This document shows positions 39,534 through 51,397 of a stretch of DNA of 64,000 bases, piece by piece; the first letter of the stretch is position 1, and the number at the start of each line of letters is the position of its first letter. The notes beneath the pieces were generated by a model, which saw only the letters and a list, made by a program, of their open reading frames with translations, had not been told where the DNA came from and made no database searches. The DNA is from Aphis gossypii (lineage: Eukaryota; Arthropoda; Insecta; Hemiptera; Aphididae), in NCBI RefSeq assembly GCF_020184175.1, contig NC_065532.1, positions 43,730,287 to 43,794,286 of the forward strand. The letters run 5' to 3'. A program made the position numbers and the translations under genes.

Positions 39534-40049
39534 ATACTGGTAAATTTGACAATCGATGTATGTACCTATACAATTATAAATAATATAACTAATTTACTAA
39601 TACGCCATAGATGAACGACACTGACCTTGTAACTTAAATGTTTATATGTATAATGTATATATATATTATATTCTCGACTGTGCGTTTGCTACTATACTCG
39701 GTAATCTATATAAGTATGAAACTTCAAGTACTATCGAATCTATATTTACATAAAAAATTAGATAGATGCTCCCATCGGCTTTAGTTTTGGTTGAGTGATA
39801 CTATTATTACTACTACTTCTACAAAAAAAAAAAAAAAACAAATAATAATAACAATAAAACAAAATAAAATAATATGCAAATAATTGGTAATCCAAAGTTT
39901 GCCGGGTCAAAAAGTTGTATATAGTAATATTATTTATAAACATCACATATTTGCAAATATTATTAATGATTATTATTATTTTTTTTAATTAAAAAATAAA
40001 GTTTAGCAGATAAATTATTCAAAGTATAGATACTATTCCGCCTTCAATA

Positions 40050-40255
40050 CAGTTGAACATAAACGATAGTCCTAATCTCACAGCGATCTTGTCAAAGTCA
40101 ATCGATGTGATGGTCTGCGGTAATCTGCAGGTTCTCACTTTTTCCTCTGCATCTCGAAATCCCCATCCTCCGAGCACTGATTTGGGTAGTGGAAATGGAA
40201 GAAAAAATCTCGTTGGTCAAAAAATAATTACACATCAATCGTTTCAGAGTTAACG
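40050..40255. other. stretch open on both strands
   Basis: The plus frame 40053-40253 and a minus frame over about the same DNA are both free of stops for over 60 codons. The composition is more balanced than in the flanks. A plus acceptor (ccttcaatacag) ends at 40052. I recognise no family in either reading; it may be promoter-like DNA, an exon or an old retrocopy. Confidence 0.2.
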
Positions 40256-40735
40256 GTTGTCCGCGGTTTCGATAGCAGCATCCTGCAGTGACGATATCGC
40301 GCACTATACAGCGTTTGCATAAGCGTTTTGCGTTGTGCAAAATGTCTCAGACCTTTTATACGTAAAATAACGTGCGTGACGATATGTCGATAACTTTAAG
40401 CTCGTGTGGGCGTGGCAGGGCGAAAACACGCGATTCATCGAATACGGTGGTTGCAGTAATACGTATTTAAGCGTTGGGGAAATTTGCAGCTACGCGTATA
40501 TAATATTTTATATACGTTTTACGCTCATAATATTATTATTTATTTTGTATACATAATATACGATAATATGCGGTTTTACATTGCGTCCGGTTTTCGTGAC
40601 GCAACCCGTACAAAATCTCATCTCACTCGACAAAATCTCCGAACCCGATGCTAAAGTCCTTCGTAGCGGCGGCGTCTATTCTACGTCGTAGACTCGTGGC
40701 GCTTCCGTTATAGATATAAAAAATTCACATTTTTT
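40256..40735. promoter_or_regulatory. CpG-rich patch, possible promoter
   Basis: CG dinucleotides are dense at 40256-40480 and 40580-40705 compared with neighbouring DNA. A TATAT box-like word on the minus strand (near 40713-40720) precedes the CG-dense part. This could mark the start of an unidentified minus-strand transcript. Confidence 0.2.
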
Positions 40736-40761
40736 TTTTTCTAAACCGATCAACAACATTT

Positions 40762-40812
40762 AATCTCTCTCTCGCACACACGCTCACTCTCTCTTTCTCT
40801 ATCTCTCGCATA
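40762..40812. repeat. CT/CA-rich low-complexity tract
   Basis: Interrupted CTCTCT and CACACA words on the plus strand. Confidence 0.7.
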
Positions 40813-42153
40813 GGCATAGACTCTGTTTCACCTTATATTCTTCACTATAGATTGTTACACACACTCGGGCGTGTTTATTGTAGATATAATATCGTTTATT
40901 TATTATTACATACAATATTCGCGCAGATATACATCGTTTTAATATTAATGTTATATTATAATAATTTTATTACATTTTATAGCGCATTGCTCAACTATTG
41001 CCGCGGCCTGATTATTATTACGCTCTAGTCAATTAAAAACGAGTTAATCGAGTCACACCCAAAGGTTACTAGAGATATAATAATAATAATATGATTAATA
41101 CGATGGTATACCTATTATATTTTCATTTCATATAATATTATTATATTATTATCCTCCTATCGGTAATGCGTTCGTACAAATTGTTATTTTTGAAAAAAAA
41201 AAATGTCTTCAAACGGAAACAACAAAATCCTTCACTATCGAACAATATGCACGTGTGCTAAACATACTTGATTGTACACTTGTACTTTTGTACCCATCAA
41301 CAATTATAAACTATCGTGTTGTTGTATTGTTATAATTATTATTGGTGGCTTACGACTGTCAATAGTTGAAAGATCACGAAAGTGCACGCTTATACATATT
41401 GGTTGTGAAACGTATTTCAAACAAAGTCCATAGGCTTGATTGATTTTCGTAAAGGTGATAATAATAATAGTGCAATTTATATCTATATATTTGATTATTT
41501 TTATTTTGTCGGGATTATAGTAAACACCGAAACTAATCTTTACGTGTACCTAGTAATTATTATATAAATATATATATAATATATAATACGTATATGTTAT
41601 ATCTCGTTCCGATGTTTCAAATCAAATTAACAGCCATATAACGAGTAAACAGTATAATTAAAGCGATTTTGAACATAACTACATAATGTAACTGTGTATT
41701 CGGTCTTAACCTTTGTACACTTGTTAGAAATCTGGATAAAAATCTGCTTGTAAATATTGAAATGTTTCGTAAATACCCTTACCTACCGCGCGTATATAAT
41801 ATGTAATACCATATCTTATCTAGGCCAGTTAAAATTTGATTTAATACTTATTAATTTTTTTTATTATTCTTTATCTGAACTACAGATGTTCAAGTATATC
41901 TAAGTATATGTATTTATTATAAAGTAATATAGAAAATATTTTCGTATACATAATTTTTTTACCGCATTATTCATGGGTGATATTATAATGTTGACAAATG
42001 TCGTTTTAAGTAGAAAAAAAGTAGAGTAATTCTAAAATACCTTGTTCGATTTATGGTTGGATAGAGAAAAATTTTCATATTTACCGGAAAAATCTAAAAA
42101 ACAGATTTTGAATAAATGCAAATTAAATGGAAGATGAACTTACTCGGTAAATC

Positions 42154-42157
<4 letters not shown>

Positions 42158-42186
<29 letters not shown>
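42158..42186. repeat. (TG)n microsatellite
   Basis: About fourteen TG units, followed by TATATACC. Confidence 0.95.
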
Positions 42187-42191
<5 letters not shown>

Positions 42192-43375
42192 CCTACTTAT
42201 ATATTATTATTCGTATGTAATATCATAAATGCACCACACTGCGTTTGACGTTTTACTCGCGTACCGGTTGATAAGTAGGTATATATTATATTATATACGC
42301 ATCATGAAAAAGTGATTTCGATTGGAAAACGGACGTCTGACACAAGTGCGCGTAAATAACGTTTCATAATTCTCGTCGATCGTTTAGGAAGCGTCTTCAG
42401 CTGTTTAAGAATGAGATACATTCATGTGTATATATTATATTTATTATATTTAAAATAAACCACCAAAAGTTAATGTATATAGACTTACAGTATTAATAAA
42501 ACGTATTCGCTACAGTTCAAATGTAATTTGTATTAAGAAGAGTATGTGCCGATTTGATATTATACCATACTACTACCTATATATTATTACATTTTACATT
42601 GGTTAATACGTCATAACTTGATCGTAATTATATAATTATAATACATTAGTATGATTTTCGATAAATTAATATATGATAATGTACAATTTGTAGAATATAT
42701 AATGAGTAAAATAAGTAAATTTTATGAGGTCGGGATCAAGAATCAGAAGGTATGAGAAGGGAAGTGGTACTGGGTTAGGTCACAACATTCTAATGTGCAT
42801 ATACTTATAATAAAAATATATGCCTATTCTAGGAAAAATCAGGTTTATCCGTAAACGCTTTTTCTCTATACCTATAGTAATATATTATACTTAAACACGG
42901 AGAAGTTGCTCTTCGACTTAATGGTAGATACTTGCTTAATTAAGTCACCGTAATTAATGTATATTTGAATTCGACAATAAATCATTGGGTATTTAAAAAA
43001 AAACAATGCATATAAATAAAGAATGTAACAGAGATAATTATAGATAACGATTTATAATTTTTGGTTAAAAAATTAAAGTTCGAACGCTTATAAAAAATGA
43101 GTTATGATTTTTACTTTCTGTATTTATTAGTATTATTGTATGAAAAATATTTGAGAAACCTTGTATTTATTTTTCAAGGTTTGTTTCTCACGATAAAAAA
43201 AATATTATTTTATAAGGTCAAATAAAAACTAAAAAACTTGGAAATTTATAATGTCTATGAATAGCTCAAAAAGAGCCAAATATATTTTTCAAATTTAATC
43301 AGAAAATTATAAAATAAATATTTAGTGAACATTTAAAGATATGTGTTTTGTAGATTTCTGTTCACGAATTACAAA

Positions 43376-43378
<3 letters not shown>

Positions 43379-43431
<53 letters not shown>
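43379..43431. repeat. (AC)n microsatellite
   Basis: About 26 uninterrupted AC units. The apparent 60-codon His-Thr frame across it is an artefact of the repeat. Confidence 0.97.
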
Positions 43432-43435
<4 letters not shown>

Positions 43436-45038
43436 TGATTTTTTGTTAATATTTCTGTTATTTTGGTTTTTCATGAGTTGTTTCTACAATCCTTTAAAAT
43501 TTTTACTTTTGGCACTCTCATAATGTAGACTTGATTCAATGTTTACTAAAAACCTTTCTCAAGTTAATAATTTGTCATTGAGTTAATCACTGTATTATAT
43601 GGGTTAAATTTTATTTCAATGATAAATCATTGTATACTCAAAATTATTTTAGCCTGGTAGTATATTTTAATAATATGATAGATTTACATTACTAATAATT
43701 TATTTTTCTATTTCAAGTCCTACAAATAATATTTTTAAATTACAAAAGAAAAACTGCTAAATAAATTTAAATACTTAATTTTGTCAATATTTGAATTTCA
43801 GACGTCAATAAAAAAAACAGTAATTATATATTGTTTAAATAATACTTCTTCTGAGAAATAAATAATATGTACAATTTCAATTCTTCCAAATTGAGAAAAT
43901 TACTAAAAATTATCGTTTCCCCAAAGGTTAACTTAATCTAGTTTATCTAAGATTAATTTTCCACTTAGAAAAAATAATGCAGTTGGAAATCTAAATTTTT
44001 AACAGCTCCAAAAGTTGATGATAGATACAACAAAACATTCTTTATTATAAAACTAATAAATTCATCGTTACACAAAGAATCTAAAAAAAAAAAACATATA
44101 GTAAAACCAATACATTTATCATTACCTTAAAATCTTAAATCAAGAACGTTTATTTTATTTAATAATAATTAATATTAAACAATGGATAAGTTTCTACTTT
44201 TGTTCCCGATATTGTTAGAAAATTCGCACTAAAATTGCGTAAAACGTTTATGCATCCAATATTACTTATTTCAATTGAATACTCGCATCTATGAGTGTTT
44301 CTTAATTGTATAACTATATTAAAAATTTAAGAAAAGTTTAAGACGATAACTCAAAAGTCAGTATACATTTCTCCTACAACAAAAATAAAATAGGTACATC
44401 TATGTCAAAATGAACTGATTTTAGGATGGTTTTTGTAGATTTTGACGAAAATCACTTAACAAAATGTTATTTTAATGTACTTCATCAAATTTAAATACAT
44501 GTTTTGTATAAACATTTTTTAGAATATTTCTAATTACTTCTCCGTAATTCATTAAAAAGCTAAACTAGACAATTTTTACTAATGAAAAAATTTAAAAACG
44601 GAGTTAATACGTTACTCATAAGGGCTTTAATTCGTTCCCCCTTAAAAAGACATAATAATATACTACTTGATCGAAATTTAAACGTTAATTAAGTGCTAAA
44701 AAATTATTTTTTTTTATCAAGCATAATATTCCTTATTAATTGCGATGGTCATTTCTATATTATATTCTACGCGTTGATGATTTAATGTCTAGGATAGTTA
44801 CACCTAGATGCCAGCTACCCGTAATTAATATCCGCTGCAAGCTTTACAAATGTGTACAGCATAATTGCGTCTATAATTATTGCGTAGTTGCTAGCGCTCT
44901 TCATTTCGGGATTATACGTTACGATACATATAAATCATAAGACGCGGCCCGTTAAGTATAATCGTTTAAGTACTCGAGGAGATACGCAAACACATTTATA
45001 TATTATACATATATACCGTTTTATATCACGGAATATGT

Positions 45039-45070
<32 letters not shown>
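45039..45070. repeat. (TA)n microsatellite
   Basis: TA units with one ACA interruption. Confidence 0.85.
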
Positions 45071-48000
45071 AATTATGTACACAAATATATCTGTATAATT
45101 ATATTGTCGTTTTCTACGTGAGGCCAATTATAAGACCCTCGATGTTCCGGTAGTTCCATTTTACGAAACAAAATAATAATAATACTGAAATGTCTACATA
45201 TCATGTATGTTTTCATCATTTGAATAAAATTACTTTATTTATTGCCACTGATATTATAATTAAATCGCATATACACATCTAAGTATAGAAAAATATCACC
45301 TTAAGTGTGTATTTAATAATTCCAAAAATTAGAATTTGAATAAAAATGCTTACTGTTAAAGCATAAAATGGAAATGAGTGGCGCACGCCCGTTGTGTAAT
45401 AATATTATTATGTTCATTGTACAACGTATATTTTTCATTGTAATATAATGAAATAATTATGTATATCGGATTTATTATACTACATTTTCCGCAATTTTTT
45501 TTTTTTTTTTTATTATTTCACAGTCGAATGAAACATAAAAAATAAAGTGACGCAATATTCTAATCGCATGTCGTGATGTAAACGATAACAATAAAATTGT
45601 CAAAATTATCGTGCCGATATATGTATACGATAGCTGCTCGCCCGTGTTGTACGATGACATACCTACATATCATAATATTAAACAGAATTACAGATACCAT
45701 AGGTATAATAATATCATTGTCGAGTACAACGATTCGCTGATCATTGAATACAGCAAAAACAAATATTCGGTTATTCGTGTCAAAAGACAATTTTTTATCC
45801 AATAGGTACCAATCATTATTATATACTGTTTTCATAATATGTAATCCAAATACGGTCTATACACTTTTATTCATGACGAACGTTTCGGCGCAGCCAGAGC
45901 ACGTTAATATCTCAGTTTTAAATTACCTACCTATAAAATAAATTTAGTATTTACTAAAAATGTTACAACGTTATTCTAATATAATATAATCGTAACCGTC
46001 TCTATTTTTATTTTTTATACAATTTAATTTACGCAGTGCAATATCACGATATATGTTTTTATAGGTTTTTGGGTCATTTTCAGTCGGAGTTCACGTCAAA
46101 ATTCCATTCAATATTCTAATACGAACAATATTTCAACTGCTTTATCGTTGGCAATAGGCATATTATATTATAATATTATTGCGACGACGTCGTACGATTC
46201 CGGTTTGTCAACAATGTGTGTCATAGGCGATATCTATAGGTATTTTATTATCACTTTTAGGCTGCGCAGTAGACTTCTTGAGGTCTGAAATAACTATATA
46301 AATACTAAATTATAATATTGTTATCACGTAAAGTCAATAAATGACGATAAAAAAAAAAAATAAATAATATTATACACAATATCTATAATCTATATACTAT
46401 ATACCTAAGATACCTTGATTATTGAACTAATATTGAATCTCATATATGTATATTGAATAATAATTGGCTGACAGTAATTTGTTTGTTATATTTTTAATAT
46501 TTCATTATTGTTTCGAAAGAGTTACGTAAAAACCATAATTTCGTGTTATTTATTAAAATACGCATAATACTAGCCATAATTATTGAAAAAAAAGTGTTAT
46601 ATATTTCGAATTTCTGTTTTATTCTAGATTGTAACTATAAATGGCTAATTAGCTACGTATAAAAATGTATATTGTGTATGAAAATTAACAAACTTGTAAC
46701 TACGACTTTATTCTGGCTACAAATTTAAAAGGATTGTTATGAAGTTAAAAGGAATCTAGAGCTTCAGTGTATTTACGAATTATACAAACACCAAGTTTCA
46801 TTTATCATTCTGAAATAAAAATATATAATATTAAAGTAAAGTGGAACTAATAATGCTTGAAATGTAACTCGTTATTCGTATTCATTTGTATGCTCATAAC
46901 ACAAAAGACCGAATTATTATTGCTATTCTTATTAGCCTGAACGGCCATTCTTATAAAAAAAAAAACTAAAGCACAATATAACTCCGGTTCGTGTGTTTCA
47001 TTCAATTTAATTGATTTAAAAAACTTGTTTGAAAACGATTTTATTGTTACGTTTTCACAAACAAAATATAAAATGTATAGAAAAGACGATTTGGTAAACA
47101 ATATGTCTGCATTATTAATTATAAAACTATTTTTGAATAGTTATTGTTCAAATAACTAAATTAACCATTTTACTCCACATACAAAGTGATATTTTTATCG
47201 AGCATGAAGCAATATCGTATAACTTATAAGAGAATACAAGAAATTAAAAACGTATTTTAACATTTAATATTAAGAATATGACACATTGTTTATAGTTGTT
47301 GTTAGTTTAAAAACTAAAAATGCAGACAAGAAGGTAAATCTCTGTTGTACAATTATAGGTGTTGAGTGTACCAGATCATTAAAAAGGCCATTACATTAGT
47401 TTTATCATTTGATAAATTATTTATATGATTATTACGTTTCAGTAACAACTACTGACGATTTTTTTTAAATTATAAATTCCAACCCCATGTTTTAAGTAAA
47501 AAAAAATTCATACCACACAGGAAAAAATTGTTCTTTGATCTGTAATAGTTGTATAGTATAGAAGTACATATGAGAGAGTAGGAAAGAAAAACAAATTGTG
47601 TGTACTCTTTTTTTCATTAGTTTAAAGGTTCTAAGAAATTTGCTCCAAATTTAGTCAAAAATTGTCATGTCATTTGTAAGTTTATGTAAGCACAAATTGG
47701 AAATTTGTAAGTTCAGCCGTTTTTAGTTATCTACAAAAGTTAAAATCACGACTAACTCTCGTGAAACTTGGCCGTTTTATCATTTCAAAATTTTTGACTA
47801 TATCAAATTATCCTGCTCAATTTCTAAATATTTATAAGCATTAAATTAAAAATTTATTAAAAACCAACAGTCTGGACCCAATAAAAAACCTTTTCAACTA
47901 AAAACTACACAGTGTACCAAAAAATTTTGGATATTTGCACAGATTTATTAAATTATAATTATTATTATTCTATATTATAACGTCTTGCCATTAAAATTTT

Positions 48001-48880
48001 GAATATTATAATATTGATATTAAAAATGACGTCTTCCTGTCTAGATTTCTATTGACTAGACTAATTGTATTCGTACTTATATTTTCGTAGCTGATATACG
48101 CATAACATAATATTATTATATCACGATATTTGAACCTTAACAAAATTTTGTTTTACAAAATTCGTAAGTCACAAAAATTTAAAAACTAAAAGTTTTTTGA
48201 AATAAGAAATTTATAAAATTTTCCATTTTTATAGCAAAGATGTGAAAATTTAATATATTGTTCCTCATAAGTATTGCATACTTTTACTAAAAAAATCTAA
48301 AAAATAAATATACACAATAATTTTTTTTAGTTGGACATATTTTAAACAGGGCTAGATCAAGGGAAGCTAGGGAGGGGGCTATAGCCCCAGGATGCAAAAT
48401 GAAAGGGACCACAATGTACCAACTCGTTTTTTCCTGTATATTACGACATCAAATAAATAAAACATTTTTATAAATTTCAAATTTATACCATAATATAAAA
48501 ACAGAATTAAAAATGCACTTTATCATCACCGAAACCCTATTACAGTGGCCGTCGCTTGTTGCGTTCAACTCGTAACTCGTTATCGTTGTTTTTGAAGGTG
48601 CTTCCCGATCTGCAGAATAAAAATAACCGTTTAATGAACAACACACTGGTATATCCAATCCACTGGGAAGGCTTCTTAATAATACATGAATACCTATAAA
48701 ATTATTTTTAATTGCGTACTTTCGGCTTTCGACTTTCGTAGCCGCAGTATTGATTGTGTTAGCGTAGAGAGCACCACAATTTCTTGAGATTTCCGTCTGT
48801 ATTTATTATTATTATATAAAACTACGTTTAAAAAAGTTTTATATTAATTTAATTGATCTATTAACTGTAAATTCATAATC

Positions 48881-49069
48881 ATGTCATTCCGAAAACATGA
48901 ATCTTATGCTTCAAAATGAAGAGCCCAGAAAAATAGAAAAGATTATGGAGCCAACATATCTAAATTGACAAATTTCTTTCAACATATTAAAAATCTTTCA
49001 TTGAGACCGAAAATTACTGAAGTTGTCCAAGAAATAGATACAAACACTAATGAAGTAAATATAATATAA
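48881..49069 (+). pseudogene. N-terminal relic of hAT (ZMYM1-like) transposase
   Basis: ATG at 48881 opens MSFRKHESYASK, then an in-frame TGA (48917-48919), then RAQKNRKDYGANISKLTNFF. This is the basic lead-in ending in K-L-x-x-F-F that precedes the zinc finger in ZMYM1-like hAT proteins. It continues to TAA at 49067 without reaching a catalytic domain. The internal stop and truncation make it non-functional. Confidence 0.6.
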
Positions 49070-49152
49070 TTAAATTGAAATATTTGATTATTATATTTAT
49101 TTTAAATTCATTTTTAATGCTATTTAATATCTTATAAAATAAATATCGTTGT

Positions 49153-49284
49153 ATGATGGATGATCCAAGGCTAACATCTCTATTAATACTATCAATAGAG
49201 TGTGAATTGGCTATGAATATTTCATTTGAAGAATTTAATAAGAAAATTGCGAAGCAAAGTAGGTACAGAAAAAAGTTTTTTTAA
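49153..49284 (+). pseudogene. C-terminal relic of hAT transposase
   Basis: The 43-codon frame reads MMDDPRLTSLLILSIECELA and then a short charged tail ending RYRKKFF and TAA. The R-L-x-x-L-x-x-L-S-I-E-x-E-x-A pattern is the usual end of the hAT dimerisation region in ZMYM1-like proteins. It lies about 80 bases after the N-terminal relic, so about 600 or more residues are deleted between them. Confidence 0.65.
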
Positions 49285-49567
49285 ACATTAGTTGACTAAC
49301 AAATATTAAGTACTGTTTTATTAGGTATAGTTAATATTGTGATAATATTATAGTATGAAAATATTCTATACTGTCTATAGTTATTTTAACTAATTTAAGA
49401 TAAGAATCATAATTTATAAAAATCTAATTTAAGGTTTATCTTATTTTTGATTTAACACAAATTACAAAATCTAATTAAAAAAAAATGAACTTGTCTTAGA
49501 TAAAATTGCCTCACCAAAAGTAATAGTCTTCCTTATATTATAACTATAATCCGGCCCTGATTTTAAA

Positions 49568-51256
49568 TAATAATAAAATAGGTAACACCTATTTAAAATA
49601 TTAAAAACTGAATAAATGTTATTAACTCAAACATACTTCCACCATTGTATTAAACAATAATATAAACCTAGGTAAACTGTGCCCACTCAATGATTGTGGC
49701 GCAATACTTACACTTTATTATAATAAAATAATATAATATTATAATATTATAATCTTGTATAAAAACTGATATTACCCTCAAATCTACACTAGTATTGTAT
49801 TATAGTATTAATATATTATAATCTTCGTGCGCGTATTCATAATTACCAATGTGGTAATTTATACAAATCTTGTTTTAATAATATGAATAATATAACAAAT
49901 TTAATTTTTTTCATAAATATTTTTTTCTAAGTATTACTTAAAATGATGTAAAAAAAAAGTGTTGTAAAAAATATAAAAAATAACCACCCTAAAATTAAAA
50001 TAATCGCCCTGTTATAAAACTTTTATACAGAATATTGCCGGATTTATCTTCGATTTTTCTTCCGACGGCTAACCGATGAAGACATAATGTAATTGTAGAA
50101 TGTATGAGTGTTCTCCACCATAATAATAATAGTGGTATTTTTCTAACGAAAACAGACACTTCAGTCTCAGTGATGACAAGGCTTTGGTGCTTTTTTTGTT
50201 TTGCTTTCCCACAGTAATACGCTTACTGCTGTAGTATATTTAAGCGGCGTATTATAATACACAGTCCTGCCTAGTCCACACTTAAGGCGTTGTCATGTTA
50301 CGTCTATTGTGTTAGTCGTACCAAATGCGCGAGTCTATCACCACTCCAACGTCAAACGCAAAACGTCACGAAAAATAAACAAAAGTTCATTTTTATCCTT
50401 AAGGCGAGAAAAGAAAAGTATGATATCGCAAAAAAAAAAAAGGCCTAACCCGATTTATTTAGACGTATTCCACTCCATCCGGTTCGTTACACATATAAAC
50501 ACAACGGGTGTGACGACAAATGATCAATAATATCATACATTGAATTTTCCGAATGAACTATTTTATTATTGTATTAAGAAGTTTTATGTTTGTATTACGT
50601 TTGAATTCAAATAAGAATTTTTGATGGCCTTTCGAAGTCAATGACTAGAAACCTATAATCCCTCTATCGAACTGGAGCCTTTGAAATGAAACACTATAGT
50701 ATTTTCCACTTGTAGATGTTAACAGCCGTTTACAGATTTTATTAACCAAACCCATTAACATGAAAATACAGATCTATATTGCTACAGGTAGTGTAATACT
50801 AAGATTTTAATAAAATTTTGTATGAAACCGTTTATTAAACAAAAAGCTACAATAGATTTATTTGGTTTTAATGTATTTATGATAGATTTTATATAACAAC
50901 TAGTAATATTAAATAATACAATATTTAAGCTGAAGACAAAAATGTAACTTTTATATTTATATTTGAAGTTTTAATGAAAAAATATAGTTTTTTTAAACTG
51001 TTAACATTTTCATTATTCTTACTCAACTTAACCTTATTTAACAGACCGTTAAAATCGTAACTTATTAATATTAAACAAAGAAACTGAAAAAAATTTAGTT
51101 TTGTTAAAAATATTTTAAAATATAATGAAACTCAATCTTTTTTTTTTTTTTTGACAATATTTTGTCATCTAAACTTTTTGTGTTAAGGACTTATTAATTC
51201 TAACATTAATACAAATTCAATAGATACTTGATACATTTACAAAAACTTTATCATAA
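49568..51256. other. AT-rich region with one promoter-like patch
   Basis: TATATTTA at 50235-50242 followed about 25 bases later by ACAGTCCTG could be a core promoter, and the next 250 bases are less AT-rich than the flanks. The frame at 50309-50530 starts with GTG and has no ATG until late. No exon can be supported. Confidence 0.35.
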
Positions 51257-51397
51257 CAGGGACAAATTCAAAAATTTTCCAAGGGGGGAGCATATAATAA
51301 ACAGTAATATATATAGGTAATTTGAACTTATGTTATAGTATCTTATTTTTATTTTATTTGGGGGTTGCCACCTTTGCCCCCCTTAGATCCACCCCTG
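51257..51397. mobile_element. hAT-type MITE relic, 141 bp
   Basis: The left end CAGGGACAAATTCAAA and the reverse complement of the right end, CAGGGGTGGATCTAAG, share the CAGGG terminus and about 10 of 16 bases. Flanking 8-mers TATCATAA and AATCATAC agree at 6 of 8 positions, consistent with an eroded hAT target duplication. There is no coding capacity. Confidence 0.6.

Larger units (their letters stand above)
40870..48338. other. long AT-rich intergenic region, no gene seen
   Basis: Several ATG frames of 60-90 codons occur, but each is in unremarkable AT-rich DNA or made by a microsatellite. I found no pair of plausible splice sites around a conserved-looking peptide. Confidence 0.55.
48347..49559 (+). 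mobile_element. internally deleted hAT transposon with intact target duplication
   Basis: The left end CAGGGCTAGATC and the reverse complement of the right end, CAGGGCCGGATT, are imperfect inverted repeats. The element is flanked on both sides by the same 8 bp, ATTTTAAA (48339-48346 and 49560-49567), the duplication length made by hAT transposases. The 1,213 bp interior keeps an N-terminal and a C-terminal scrap of a ZMYM1-like hAT transposase, with the catalytic middle missing, so it is non-autonomous. The exact duplication implies either a fairly recent insertion or chance preservation. Confidence 0.9.

Noticed and set aside
43341..43523. His-Thr repeat protein
   Set aside because: Translation of an (AC)n microsatellite.
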